DNA of 64,000 bases from Stenotrophomonas sp. ATCM1_4 (GTDB lineage Bacteria > Pseudomonadota > Gammaproteobacteria > Xanthomonadales > Xanthomonadaceae), in contig NZ_QPFB01000001.1 of the NCBI RefSeq assembly GCF_004348115.1, forward strand, positions 535,978 through 599,977, written 5' to 3'. The number at the start of each line of letters is the position of its first letter. Position 1 is the first letter of the stretch. The translations under genes and the position numbers were made by a program. Below, one piece after another: positions 1 to 9,156 of this stretch. A model generated the notes under the pieces. That model worked only from the letters and a program-made list of their open reading frames with translations. It ran no database searches and was not told the DNA's origin.

Positions 1-102
1 CGCCTGCGCGCGCTGTTCCGGCGTGGCCACCCGCCGCAGGAACCGGCTGTAGGTGTCCTGGGTGGTGATGGTGTGGTCGAAATCGAACAGGGCCAGTTGC
101 AT
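1..102 (-). CDS. HAD-superfamily (subclass IB) phosphatase, N-terminal part only
   Basis: Only the first 34 codons lie in the window; the gene runs off the left edge. The protein begins MQLALFDFDHTITTQDTYSR. DFDHT is HAD motif I (DxDxT), in which the first Asp is the catalytic nucleophile of phosphoserine-phosphatase-like enzymes. An early motif I followed by TxxDTYxxF is typical of the HAD-IB family. The start is supported by a GGAG ribosome-binding site 6 nt upstream. The substrate cannot be told from this fragment. It lies 50 bp downstream of metG on the same strand and could be cotranscribed with it. Confidence 0.75.
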   Translation of the reverse strand, partial: MQLALFDFDHTITTQDTYSRFLRRVATPEQRAQA

Positions 103-152
103 GGTCCGCTCCGGTCGGGAAGGGCGCACCGCAGGGGCGCGCCCCGGGTCCA

Positions 153-2231
153 TCAACGCACCGGCATGCCCGGCAATGCACCTGCGTCGGCATCGAGCAG
201 CGCCAGGGCGCCGCCGTCGAAGCCGGCCGACAGGATCATGCCTTCGCTCAGGCCGAAGCGCATCTTGCGCGGGGCCAGGTTGGCGATGAACACCACGTTG
301 CGGCCGACCAGCGTTTCCGGCTCGGCGTAGCTGCCGCGGATGCCGGAGAAGATCTGGCGCTGGCCGAGGTCACCGGCGTCCAGCAGGAAGCGCAGCAGCT
401 TGTCCGAGCCCTCGACGAAGCCGCATTCGATGACCTTGCCGATGCGCAGATCGAGCTTGGCGAAATCGTCGATGCCGATGTAGGCGGCCGCCTCGCCATC
501 AGCCTTGGGCGCGGCCTTGGCTTCCACCTTGGCGGGCTTCTCGGCCTTGGCCGGCTTGGCCTCGGCGGCGGGCTGGGAGGTCAGGGTGTCCTTGGAGGCA
601 TCGGTCATTGCGTCGATCATCTTGGGGTCGATACGGGTGAACAGCGCCACGTAGGGCGCGATGGTGTGGGCGGTGAGCGGGGCGGCGATATCGCCCCAGC
701 CGGTCATCGGTGCATTGAGGAAGCCCTCGGCCTGCAGGGCGGTGGCCGGCAGCACCGGCTTGAGCGCGGCGACCAGCACGCGGAACAGGTTCAGGCCCTG
801 GGTGCAGACCGCCTGCAGTTCGGCGTCGGCACCTTCCTGCTTGGCGATCACCCACGGCTTGGTGTCGTCGATGTACTTGTTGGCTTCATCGGCCAGCGCC
901 ATGGTCAGGCGGATCGCCGCGGCCGGGTCGTTGCGCTCGTACGCCTCGCGTACCGGGGCCAGCGCGGCCACGAAGCGGTCGTACTGGGCCGGGTCGGGCA
1001 GTGCGTCGGCAAGCCGGCCGTCGAAGCGCTTGGAGATGAAACCGGCGCAGCGGCTGGCCAGGTTGACGAACTTGCCGACCAGGTCGGCATTCACGCGGGC
1101 GGTGAAGTCGGCCAGGTTCAGGTCCAGGTCGTCCACGCCGCCGGAGGACTTGGCGGCGAAGTAGTAGCGCAGCGCTTCCGGCGCCAGCCCCGCGTCCAGG
1201 TAGGTGCGGGCCATCACGAAGGTGCCGCGCGACTTGCTCATCTTGGCGCCGTCCACGGTCAGGTAGCCATTGACATGCAGGCGGGTCGGCGCGCGCAGTC
1301 CGGTGCCGTGCAGCACCGACGGCCAGAACAGGCCGTGGAAGTTGACGATGTCCTTGCCGATGAAGTGGTGCAGCTCGGTGCTGCTGCCGGCGGCCAGCAC
1401 GGCGTCGAAGTCGTCACCGGTCTTCGCGCACAGGTTCTTGAAGCTGGACAGGTATCCGATCGGCGCGTCCAGCCACACGTAGAAGTACTTGCCCGGTGCA
1501 CCGGGGATCTCGAACCCGAAGTAGGGCGCGTCGCGGGAGATGTCCCAGGCGCGCAGGCCGCCCTCGGCGTCCAGCCACTCGGACAGCTTGGCCTTCACGC
1601 CCGGCAGGGCGACGTCACCGGCCAGCCACTGGCGCAGGAAGTCCTGGAAGCGGCCCACTTCGAAGAAGTAATGCTCCGAATCGCGGATTTCCGGGGTAGC
1701 GCCGGACACCACCGACTTGGGGTCGATCAGGTCGGTGGGGCCGTAGGTGGCACCGCAGACCTCGCAGTTGTCGCCGTACTGGTCCGGGGACTTGCACTTC
1801 GGGCAGGTGCCCTTGATGTAGCGGTCCGGCAGGAACATGCCCTTGGCCGGGTCATAGAACTGGGCCACCGAGCGACGGCTGATGTGGCCGGCGGCGTCGA
1901 GCCGGGTGTACAGCGCCTCGGTCAGCTCGCGGTTGGCGGCCGAGTTGGTCGAGTCGTAGTGATCGAAATCCACGCCGAAGGCAGCGAAGTCGCGCTCATG
2001 GCCGGCCTGGATGTTGGCGATGAAGGTTTCCGGGCTCACCCCGGCCTTCTCGGCGGCCAGCATGATCGGCGTGCCATGGGTGTCGTCGGCGCAGACGTAC
2101 CAGACCTTCTCGCCCATCAAGCGGCGGGCGCGCACCCAGATATCGGCCTGGATGTAGCCGACCAGGTGGCCCAGGTGGAGCGGGCCGTTGGCATAGGGCA
2201 GGGCATTGGTGACGAGCGCGGTACGGGTCAT
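153..2231 (-). CDS. metG: Methionine--tRNA ligase
   Basis: Cytoplasmic class I aminoacyl-tRNA synthetase that charges tRNA-Met, including the initiator. The 692-aa product has the HIGH-type motif (PLHLGH) near residue 20, a zinc-binding knuckle with paired cysteines (CPKCKSPDQYGDNCEVCG) near 145-165, the KMSKS loop (AKMSKSRGTF) near 335, and an anticodon-binding helical domain. An Ala/Lys/Pro-rich linker leads to a C-terminal EMAP/Trbp-like tRNA-binding domain (about residues 590-692) that mediates dimerisation. This is the long MetG form, like E. coli (677 aa). Two ATG codons lie just upstream (2240 and 2237); I chose MTRTALVTNALPYANG because it matches the family N-terminus. No strong Shine-Dalgarno is visible. 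Confidence 0.97.
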   Translation of the reverse strand: MTRTALVTNALPYANGPLHLGHLVGYIQADIWVRARRLMGEKVWYVCADDTHGTPIMLAAEKAGVSPETFIANIQAGHERDFAAFGVDFDHYDSTNSAANRELTEALYTRLDAAGHISRRSVAQFYDPAKGMFLPDRYIKGTCPKCKSPDQYGDNCEVCGATYGPTDLIDPKSVVSGATPEIRDSEHYFFEVGRFQDFLRQWLAGDVALPGVKAKLSEWLDAEGGLRAWDISRDAPYFGFEIPGAPGKYFYVWLDAPIGYLSSFKNLCAKTGDDFDAVLAAGSSTELHHFIGKDIVNFHGLFWPSVLHGTGLRAPTRLHVNGYLTVDGAKMSKSRGTFVMARTYLDAGLAPEALRYYFAAKSSGGVDDLDLNLADFTARVNADLVGKFVNLASRCAGFISKRFDGRLADALPDPAQYDRFVAALAPVREAYERNDPAAAIRLTMALADEANKYIDDTKPWVIAKQEGADAELQAVCTQGLNLFRVLVAALKPVLPATALQAEGFLNAPMTGWGDIAAPLTAHTIAPYVALFTRIDPKMIDAMTDASKDTLTSQPAAEAKPAKAEKPAKVEAKAAPKADGEAAAYIGIDDFAKLDLRIGKVIECGFVEGSDKLLRFLLDAGDLGQRQIFSGIRGSYAEPETLVGRNVVFIANLAPRKMRFGLSEGMILSAGFDGGALALLDADAGALPGMPVR

Positions 2232-2273
2232 GGCCATCATTTGGTGCAGGGGAACGCGGGATTATCGCATGTC

Positions 2274-2311
2274 GGAAAACAGCCAGCCCCGGGAAGGCCC
2301 GGGGCTGGCTG
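2274..2311 (-). terminator. Rho-independent terminator of the DUF2147 gene
   Basis: A perfect 14-bp stem (2280-2293 with 2298-2311, loop AAGG) is followed on the minus strand by TTTT. It lies downstream of the DUF2147 gene and upstream of metG, so it should separate the two transcripts. Confidence 0.75.
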
Positions 2312-2318
2312 TGTTTCC

Positions 2319-2367
2319 TTCTCCCAGCGGGAGAAGGTGCCCCGAAGGGGCGGATGAGGATGAGGGA
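2319..2367. repeat. Dispersed double-hairpin repeat, copy 1
   Basis: Two small palindromes in tandem, TTCTCCC-AGC-GGGAGAA and GCCCC-GAA-GGGGC, then GGATGAGGATGAGGG. A close copy with the same order and spacing lies at 49806-49855 after pyrG. The repeat is intergenic and non-coding. A further hairpin (CCCTCTCCC-GAT-GGGAGAGGG) follows at about 2393-2414. Confidence 0.65.
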
Positions 2368-2426
2368 TGGGCGGACGCACCCGCTCCCCAACCCCTCTCC
2401 CGATGGGAGAGGGGCTTCGAAGCGGA

Positions 2427-2873
2427 TTACTGGTCGCGCAGCCAGGTCTGCGAGCGGCAGATGAAGGCGATGCAGCCGGACACTTCCAGCTTGCTGCCGT
2501 TCTCGATCAGGGCGACCTTGGAGCTGTAGGTCTTGCCCTTGGCCGGGTCCAGGATGGTGCCGTTGGCCCACTTGTTGGTGCCGTCCGGGCGCAGGTTCCA
2601 GAGGATGGTCATGCCCTGGATCGGCTTGTCCTTGTTGGTGCCTTCGCACTTGCTGCAGACCGGGTTCGGGCCCTGGGCGGACTGCAGCACCTGCAGCACG
2701 CGGCCGCTCAGGGTGCCGTTGGCGGCCTGGGTGATCTCGACGATGGACTTCACCCGGCCGGTTTCGTCGTCGATGGTCCGCCAGCGGCCGGCGGCACTGT
2801 CCGAGGCGCTTGCGGAGAAGCCGGCGGCCAGCAGCGGCAGGACCAGCAACAGGGTTTTGAAGGTGGTGCGCAT
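2427..2873 (-). CDS. DUF2147-family exported protein
   Basis: A 148-aa protein with a signal peptide (MRTTFKTLLLVLPLLAAGF, cleavage after ASA), so probably periplasmic. The mature part has the DUF2147 pattern: GRWRTIDDETGRVKSIVEI at the N-terminus, a central CSKCEG pair, then MTILWNL and W-NGTILDPxxGKTY, ending with a G-C-x-C region (VSGCIAFICRSQTW). Four cysteines suggest disulfides. The molecular function of the family is unknown. The start at the signal peptide fits the family; an upstream in-frame extension would add 42 poor-looking residues. It follows the permease/peptidase gene after 122 bp and has its own terminator. Confidence 0.85.
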   Translation of the reverse strand: MRTTFKTLLLVLPLLAAGFSASASDSAAGRWRTIDDETGRVKSIVEITQAANGTLSGRVLQVLQSAQGPNPVCSKCEGTNKDKPIQGMTILWNLRPDGTNKWANGTILDPAKGKTYSSKVALIENGSKLEVSGCIAFICRSQTWLRDQ

Positions 2874-2995
2874 GTATCCCCTCCCAGGGTGTGTTTCGGC
2901 TTCCGGCGGCGCCGGTACGGTGCCGAATGTACCCGCATTCGCCGCCGTACGGAATCCGCAGCGCAGCAGATCACGCGGCGCTGCGGGCTCTTGTC

Positions 2996-5900
2996 TCATT
3001 GCAGGCTGATCCGCTTCCGGTTGTCGGCCGAAACCCGGTCGATCAGCTTGTTGTAGGGGTCAAACCCGGCTTCGTCCGGCTTCTGGTCCACGGTCACGGT
3101 CAGGGTCGGATTGCCGGCGGTGATGTGGTGGCGCTGCAGGTACAGCACCTTCTCGTCGTGTTCCTTGCCCGAGGCGCCGCTGGCGAACACGCCGACCTCG
3201 ATCCAGTCGTCCAGCGTGCCGGCCGTTTCCTTGCCCAAGCCATCGGCGTAGCGCTTGTCGGCGTGCAGCTGCAGGGTCACGTCGTAGCGCCCGTCGGCGC
3301 GCTTGCTCGCGGTGGCCTCGACCACCCGGTTGTCGTAGAAGCTGATCTTCTCGAACAGGTCGGTGATCAATGCCTGCTGCTCCGGCCTGGCCTCGGCACG
3401 GATGAATTCCAGCAGTTCGGCCGAGGTCGTGTACGGCGGTTGCTGGAAGGCCTTGGCCTCCAGGAAGCGGTGCAGTGCGCGGTTCAATGCTTCCTCGCCC
3501 ATTTCCTCGCGCAGGCGGTAGAACACCACCGAACCCTTGCGATAGTGGATGTACTGCTGGTTCTCCACCCGGTACAGCGGCAGTTCCTCCACGTCCTCGC
3601 CACCGCGGCCGGACAGGTAGCGGTCCAGCTCGGTCTTCAGGAACTGGCGCATGTGCGCGCGGCCATACTCCTTCTCCATCACCATCAGAGCTGAGTACTG
3701 TGCAAGTGATTCGGTAAGCATGGTCGCGCCCTGCACGTTGGCGCTGATTACCTGGTGCGCCCACCATTGATGTGCTGCCTCATGCGCAGTGATGTAGAAG
3801 ACATAGTCGATGTTGTCGGGATCACGCAGGTCGGCGATGAATCCCACGGCTTCGGAGTAGGGGACCGTATTGGCGAAGGCTTGCGCGAAGCTTCCCACGT
3901 AGTTTGGGAACTCGATGACGCGGAACTGCTTGTGCTGGTACGGGCTGAAGTTGGCCTCGTAGTAGGCCAGCGACTTCTGCACGCCCTCGATCATCCGGTC
4001 CACGTTGTAGGGATGCTCGGGGTCGTAGTAGATCTCGATCGGGATGTCCTTGTAGGCCGCCTTCCGCACCGCCCAGCGTGCCGACAGGTAGGCGTAGAAG
4101 TTCAGCATCGGCCGGTCCATGGCGTAGTCGAAGCAGCGCCTGCCGTCGCGGGTGTATTCCTTCTGCAGGTAGCCCGGGGCCAGCGCGATCTGGTCCGGCG
4201 CGGTGCAGACGGTGCTGCGGAAGTCCAGCCAGTCGGCGTCGTTGGAAATGTAGGTGTTGACGCGCGCGGCTTCGTCCTCCAGCTTGGGCATGCGCGTGGG
4301 CTCGCCCAGGCCACGCTTGCGACGCTCGTTGCGGTCATCGATCTCGGCGCCGGCGTTGTAGCCGAAGCCCGGCAGGATGCCGCTGTTGAAGAAGCTGCCG
4401 TTGTCGACGATCCGGGTCTGGGCCTGGCCGGCGGGGATGCCGTCCGGGTGGATGTCGACGGTGAAGCGGATGTCGCGTTCCTCGCCGGGTTGCATCGGCG
4501 TATCCAGCGTGTAGATGCGATAGCCGACGTCGGCGTCATTCTTGTCCAGCCTGGCGGCGCCCAGGTCCAGTGCGGTCAGCGTCTTGTCGTCGGCGATGGA
4601 AATGTGCAGCTGCGGGATCGCCACGGCGTGCGTGTTGCGCACGCGGTAGTGGCCATCGATGCGCACCGACTGGGTTTCCGGGTGCAGGTCGACGGTGTTG
4701 TCCACGGCGATGATGCGTGGCTGCGGCAGGTCCTTGAACTGGCGGTAGGTCTTCTCGTAGTACGCCAGGCGGTCCAGTTCGGCATCGGGCGAGAGGTACT
4801 CGTTGCGGATGTTGGTGTTCCAGTACAGCCAGCCGCCGCAGCCGACGAAGGCCACCACGGCCAGGGCCAGTGCAACCCCCAGGCCGCCGTGCAGGCGCTG
4901 GCGTGCCAACCGCAGGCGGGTGCGCAGGCCGCCGTCCACGCCACGCACCCACAGGGCCGCGCACAGCAGCAACAGCACCCCCAGGAACAGGGCCCAATAG
5001 CCCTGGAAGGCGAACTGCGCGGTCAGGAAGTGGCCGTAGCCGTTCATGTCCGAATAGGGCGCATTCGGCGCGCTGGCGTAGTTGTAGATGTCCTGCGCGT
5101 AGTCCAGCAGCCCCAGCACCGATTGCCCGATCAGCACCAGGATCAGCAGTGCATAACCGAGGAACTTGTTGTTGCTCAGGACCTGCAGCACCAGCGCCAG
5201 CCCGCCCATCAGCACGAACACGGTGGAGTTCAGCAGCAGGGTCTTCACGTACAGCAGCGGTTCGATGTGGGTGTAACCCTTGGACAGCTGCACCAGGACC
5301 GAGGCCGCGCCGCCAATGGCCTGGAAGCTCAGCACCACGGCCACCAGCGCCAGGAACTTGCCCGCCAGCGGCACCCAGTTCGGGACCGGTGTGGCATCGG
5401 TGATGCCGGCGATGCGCGCGGTGCGTTCCTTCCATACCAGCTCGCCGGCGTAGAACAGCACGATCAGCACCAGCAGCCAGCTGTAGCTGCCCTGCAGTGC
5501 CTCCAGCATCTGCGAGGTGACCGGCCAGGTCGGCGTGCCGTACATGTTCTGGCGGAACAGCGACGACGGGATGAAGTTGGCCAGGCCCAGCAACAGCAGC
5601 ACGATGAAGGGAATGCTGCGGAAGATGCCGAAGGTGTCGAAGCGGACCTGGCGCAGCAGCTGGCGCAGGTGGGTGGCGGTGGCGAACGTCGGCGTCACCC
5701 GCGGCGCGGTGGCGGCCGGGCGTGCAACTGCTGCCGGCGCGGTGTCCTGCCTGCCGCGCTGGCGGCGGCTGGCGCGGCCGGTGCCGGCACGCCGGGTGCG
5801 GAACAGGGCGAAGGTGGCGGCAAACAATGCGGCACTGATCGCCAACCACAACAGGCGGTTCTGCAGCAGGAATCCGGCCAGCGCCGGCACGGCGGTGTTG

Positions 5901-6583
5901 CGTTCCTCGGCCGACCAGTAGCGCGTGGCGAGGTTGATCGCGCGGATGCCCAGTGGGTCGAGCAGGGCGGAGATCTGCTGGTTGTCGATGTCGGCCAGGA
6001 TCACGCGGCTGACGCCATACAGCACGAAGAACACGATCACGCCGATGTACACCCACAGGATGCTGCGGGTGGTGGCCGCCAGCAGCGACAGCAGCGCGGT
6101 GGTGAACAGCACGTTGGGCAGCACCATCACCACGAATGCCCACAGGTAGGGCTGCAGTGACACCGGGCCGAGCCGCGCGGCGTCGATCCACGGCATGAAC
6201 TGCGCGATGAACAGGCCGGCGGCGACGATGACGTACATCACCAGGCAGGCCAGCAGCGCCGCGCCGAGGCGGCCGAGCAGGTAGTCGCGGCGCTTGATCG
6301 GGCTGGAGAACACCAGCTCGGCCGTGCCCAACTCGAAGTCACGCAGCAGCGCGTTGCTGACGAACAAGGTGGTGACCAGCAGGCCGAGCAGGGTGAAGGC
6401 GGTCATCAGCGAGCTGATCACCGACGGCGCATTGCGATGCACGTTGCCGATGCCGCCGCCGATCTGGACCGCATCGCTGGAGGCCGCGGCGAAGGCCATC
6501 AGCGCCAGGAACAGCGCCAGCAGCCACAACAGCGGGGAACGGAGCTGCTCGCGCAGCTCGAAGCGCAGGAAGTTCAGGGTCAT
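2996..6583 (-). CDS. ABC-2-type permease fused to an M1-family metallopeptidase domain
   Basis: A 1195-aa inner-membrane protein. The N-terminal half resembles ABC-2 permeases: MTLNFLRFELREQLRSPLLW, many hydrophobic segments to about residue 575, and a basic linker near 270-300 (RRAGTGRASRRQRGRQ). After the last membrane segment (GCGGWLYWNTNIRNEYLSP) comes a soluble half with an M1 aminopeptidase fold. Its zinc site is HEAAHQWWAHQ at about residues 932-942, with a downstream Glu in TESLAQYSALM. The start has GGAG upstream. Its partner ATPase ends 12 bp upstream, so the two form an ABC transporter operon. The substrate is unknown. The fusion occurs in other proteobacteria and Bacteroidetes. 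The side of the membrane on which the peptidase works is inferred, not shown. Confidence 0.9.
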   Translation of the reverse strand: MTLNFLRFELREQLRSPLLWLLALFLALMAFAAASSDAVQIGGGIGNVHRNAPSVISSLMTAFTLLGLLVTTLFVSNALLRDFELGTAELVFSSPIKRRDYLLGRLGAALLACLVMYVIVAAGLFIAQFMPWIDAARLGPVSLQPYLWAFVVMVLPNVLFTTALLSLLAATTRSILWVYIGVIVFFVLYGVSRVILADIDNQQISALLDPLGIRAINLATRYWSAEERNTAVPALAGFLLQNRLLWLAISAALFAATFALFRTRRAGTGRASRRQRGRQDTAPAAVARPAATAPRVTPTFATATHLRQLLRQVRFDTFGIFRSIPFIVLLLLGLANFIPSSLFRQNMYGTPTWPVTSQMLEALQGSYSWLLVLIVLFYAGELVWKERTARIAGITDATPVPNWVPLAGKFLALVAVVLSFQAIGGAASVLVQLSKGYTHIEPLLYVKTLLLNSTVFVLMGGLALVLQVLSNNKFLGYALLILVLIGQSVLGLLDYAQDIYNYASAPNAPYSDMNGYGHFLTAQFAFQGYWALFLGVLLLLCAALWVRGVDGGLRTRLRLARQRLHGGLGVALALAVVAFVGCGGWLYWNTNIRNEYLSPDAELDRLAYYEKTYRQFKDLPQPRIIAVDNTVDLHPETQSVRIDGHYRVRNTHAVAIPQLHISIADDKTLTALDLGAARLDKNDADVGYRIYTLDTPMQPGEERDIRFTVDIHPDGIPAGQAQTRIVDNGSFFNSGILPGFGYNAGAEIDDRNERRKRGLGEPTRMPKLEDEAARVNTYISNDADWLDFRSTVCTAPDQIALAPGYLQKEYTRDGRRCFDYAMDRPMLNFYAYLSARWAVRKAAYKDIPIEIYYDPEHPYNVDRMIEGVQKSLAYYEANFSPYQHKQFRVIEFPNYVGSFAQAFANTVPYSEAVGFIADLRDPDNIDYVFYITAHEAAHQWWAHQVISANVQGATMLTESLAQYSALMVMEKEYGRAHMRQFLKTELDRYLSGRGGEDVEELPLYRVENQQYIHYRKGSVVFYRLREEMGEEALNRALHRFLEAKAFQQPPYTTSAELLEFIRAEARPEQQALITDLFEKISFYDNRVVEATASKRADGRYDVTLQLHADKRYADGLGKETAGTLDDWIEVGVFASGASGKEHDEKVLYLQRHHITAGNPTLTVTVDQKPDEAGFDPYNKLIDRVSADNRKRISLQ

Positions 6584-6595
6584 GGGCCGTCTCCG

Positions 6596-7489
6596 TCAGG
6601 CGGCCTGCGCCTGCAGGCGCAGGCGCTGGAAGTAGACGTCCTCAAGCCCGGGCTCGACGGGCACGAAGCCCTGGTCCGGCTGGGTGGCGCTGAACACGTG
6701 GATCACCGGGTGGCCACCCACCAGGCGCGTGGACAGCACGGTGAAACGGGATTCGTAGTCGGCCAGCTCGGCCTTGCCGACCTGCTTGCGCCAGACCTGG
6801 GCCTGCAGCGCGCCGATCGCATCGACCGGTCGGCCGGTCAGCAGTACCTGGCCCTTGTTCATGATGGCCATGTTCGGGCACAGGTCGGTCACGTCCTCGA
6901 CGATGTGCGTGGACAGGATCACCACCACGTTCTCGCCGATCTCGGCCAGCAGGTTGAGGAAACGGTTGCGCTCCTCCGGGTCCAGGCCGGCGGTGGGTTC
7001 ATCGACGATCACCAGCTGCGGGTCGCCGAGCAGTGCCTGGGCGATGCCGAAGCGCTGGCGCATGCCGCCGGAGTAGGTGCCGAGCTTGCGCTTGCGCGCG
7101 TCCCACAGGTTGACCTGCTGGAGCAGGCCCTCGACCACTTCCTTGCGTTGCCTGCGCGCGGTCAGGCCCTTGAGCACGGCGAAATGATCCAGCAGGTCGA
7201 GCGCGCTGACCTTGGGGTAGACACCGAAGTCCTGCGGCAGGTAACCCAGCCGGCGGCGCAGCGCGTCCTTGTCCTTGAGCACGTCGATCCGGGTGCCATC
7301 GGCGGTGGTCAGCGTGGCGCTGCCGCTGTCGACCTCCTGCAGGGTGGACAACGTACGCATCAACGACGACTTGCCGGCGCCGTTGGGGCCGAGCAGGCCG
7401 AACATGCCGCGCGGGATGTCCAGGTCGATGTTCTTCAGTGCATGGACGCCATTGGCGTAGGTTTTCGACAAACCGCGGATCTGCAGCAT
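6596..7489 (-). CDS. ABC transporter ATP-binding protein (partner of the permease/peptidase)
   Basis: A 297-aa cytoplasmic nucleotide-binding subunit that should power the adjacent permease. It has Walker A GPNGAGKSS (about residue 35), the Q-loop region YLPQDFGVYP, the signature YSGGMRQRFG, Walker B LVIVDEPTAGLDP and the H-loop ILSTHIVEDV. The arrangement and the 70-residue C-terminal extension match the CcmA/YhaQ-like exporter ATPases. The start MLQIRGLSKTYANG was preferred over an in-frame extension 11 codons longer because the family begins just before the ABC motif. It is the first gene of a two- or three-gene minus-strand operon. Confidence 0.93.
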   Translation of the reverse strand: MLQIRGLSKTYANGVHALKNIDLDIPRGMFGLLGPNGAGKSSLMRTLSTLQEVDSGSATLTTADGTRIDVLKDKDALRRRLGYLPQDFGVYPKVSALDLLDHFAVLKGLTARRQRKEVVEGLLQQVNLWDARKRKLGTYSGGMRQRFGIAQALLGDPQLVIVDEPTAGLDPEERNRFLNLLAEIGENVVVILSTHIVEDVTDLCPNMAIMNKGQVLLTGRPVDAIGALQAQVWRKQVGKAELADYESRFTVLSTRLVGGHPVIHVFSATQPDQGFVPVEPGLEDVYFQRLRLQAQAA

Positions 7490-7713
7490 GGACCAGGCCC
7501 CTGTATGGACGGATGAGGACACTTTCCGTTTGCCGTCGGGCAGACGGCAATGCGCCGGAAGTCACTAGGTCAACAGGACGCGCCGTCGCGGCGGATGTGA
7601 CCACGGCCAATGACACAGGGATGCGCGCGCTCAGGGGCGGCGCCGACGGCAGGAGCCGCCCCGGCCGCGAGCAGGGGGCATCTGTTCGTAGCGACGCCCG
7701 CCAACCCGGACGC

Positions 7714-8064
7714 TCAAACGTCCTCGGCGTCTTCCGTGCTCTGCCGCAGGCGCCCGATCTGGGCGGCGGCCGGGCCGGTGAAGGACACCAGCTGGCCGCC
7801 GCGCAGCACCATGCGCCCGGTGTGGCGATCAATGCCGTCGTAGGAATAGTCGAAGCGGAAGCTGCGCTCGAAGCCGATCCAGCCATTGGGCAGGCGGCAG
7901 GGGCGCATGCCGGTGGCATGCACGCTCTGGTCCAGCCATTGCACGTCGGCGGCGCGGCAGGCATTGCGGCCCAGTTCGGTGGCGCGGTCGGCGGCGGCGC
8001 GGGAACGGTCCCAGAACGCGAAACCGATCGCGCCGACGATCATCAGGATGAGCAGGGTAGGCAT
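7714..8064 (-). CDS. DUF3301-family membrane-anchored protein
   Basis: A 116-aa protein with one N-terminal transmembrane helix (MPTLLILMIVGAIGFAFW) and a soluble domain with conserved Arg/Cys/Trp positions (GRNACRAADVQWLDQSV, CRLPNGWIGFERSFRFDYSYDG) ending in an acidic tail. This pattern matches DUF3301, a family of unknown function common in gammaproteobacteria. The 225 bp between it and the ABC ATPase start hold no gene and only a degenerate copy of the GC-rich REP-like motif (around 7651-7675). It follows the DUF2272 gene after 46 bp on the same strand. Confidence 0.8.
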   Translation of the reverse strand: MPTLLILMIVGAIGFAFWDRSRAAADRATELGRNACRAADVQWLDQSVHATGMRPCRLPNGWIGFERSFRFDYSYDGIDRHTGRMVLRGGQLVSFTGPAAAQIGRLRQSTEDAEDV

Positions 8065-8110
8065 GCCGACACTTTAGGCGATTCGCCGTGCCCGGCGCAG
8101 CCCGGCCCGG

Positions 8111-9094
8111 TCAACGCGTTGGTGGCGCCGGGACCGGTTCATCCGGTGGCGGTGGCAGCGGCGCATTGCCGTCGAACACCGGCGTCGGGCCCTGCATCGG
8201 CACGTTGGCGGTGAGCTTCAACAGGGCCGCCCAGTCCTGGCGGTTGAGGTTGCATTCTTCTTCATGGCCCGGCGAGCAGCCCGCTTCGACGACCGCGTCC
8301 GCGGCGGCCTGTGACGGCTTGGGCAGCTCGATCATGCCGGTGCGATCCAGGGTGAGCTTGCGCATTGCCACGGTGTTGGCGACGTTGCCACCGACCAGGT
8401 ACAGCGTGCGGTCACCGCCGACATTGGCGCCGATCACCACCTCGCAATGGGACTTCCAGTTGCCGGCACGGCCGCTGCCCAGCGCCTGTATCAGCCCCGC
8501 ATGGTTCAGTGACGTGCTGCGATCGCGCAGGAAGCACAGCATGTCGCCGGGGGCGGGCTTCTCGTTGGCCGGGTCGGCCAACCGGTACGGCGAGGCGTTG
8601 GCGCCTCCCTGGTAGGCCGCGCGGATGTAGTCGATGTGGCGCGGTGAACGGTTGAAGCCGGGCACGCCCGCACGCGTCATTACCCAGGAGATGAAGGCCG
8701 CCGACCACGGGTTGTCGATCAGGAAAGCGCGGCAGTCGCTGTCGGTATAGCGGTTGCCGGCCGGCTGCATGCAGCTGGTGGCACCGGGGATGGCCCCCAT
8801 CGGCGACAGCGTCCCGCTCTCGCGCCAGTAGCCGGCCACGCGCTGCCAGGCGATCAGGCCGTTGTCGGCCAGGTGCTCGGCTTCGGCCTCGGTGACCCCG
8901 AGGCTGGCGATGCGGCCATCGCGGTCGATGAAGGGGCGGTACCAGAGCCGGTGCTCGTCGCAGGCCGCGCGCACCACCGCCTTGGCGGTTTCGCTCACGC
9001 CGAAGCGGGGCGGGATGTCACAGGCCTCCACCGCGTGCGCGGCGAAGGCGGGGGCAAGCAGGGCAACGCTGCACAGCAGGTACCGGTAGACCAC
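8111..9094 (-). CDS. DUF2272-domain exported protein
   Basis: A 327-aa protein with a signal peptide (VYRYLLCSVALLAPAFAAHA). The mature part holds a DUF2272 region, related in layout to NlpC/P60- or CHAP-like hydrolases: NPWSAAFISWVMTRAGVPGF, then GDMLCF and NHAGLIQ. Several cysteines are present, and it ends in a Pro-rich tail (PLPPPPDEPVPAPPTR). It is probably periplasmic and possibly acts on the cell wall, but the family is not characterised. I chose the GTG start at 9094 because GGAG lies 6 nt upstream and the signal peptide begins there; the longer frame to 9235 adds 47 residues without signal character. Confidence 0.8.
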   Translation of the reverse strand: MVYRYLLCSVALLAPAFAAHAVEACDIPPRFGVSETAKAVVRAACDEHRLWYRPFIDRDGRIASLGVTEAEAEHLADNGLIAWQRVAGYWRESGTLSPMGAIPGATSCMQPAGNRYTDSDCRAFLIDNPWSAAFISWVMTRAGVPGFNRSPRHIDYIRAAYQGGANASPYRLADPANEKPAPGDMLCFLRDRSTSLNHAGLIQALGSGRAGNWKSHCEVVIGANVGGDRTLYLVGGNVANTVAMRKLTLDRTGMIELPKPSQAAADAVVEAGCSPGHEEECNLNRQDWAALLKLTANVPMQGPTPVFDGNAPLPPPPDEPVPAPPTR

Positions 9095-9156
9095 ATCGAA
9101 CTCCGTGGGGGTGGAGGAAGCCAGTGTTGCAGGCGAGGCCGTGTGGGCGGCGTGAG

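Noticed and set aside
666-2357. A 563-codon plus-strand frame antisense to metG.
   Set aside because: A shadow of metG codon bias with no protein-like features.
3755-6160. An 801-codon plus-strand frame antisense to the permease/peptidase gene.
   Set aside because: A shadow of the high-GC coding strand. The product is repetitive in Gln, Val and Gly and has no domain.
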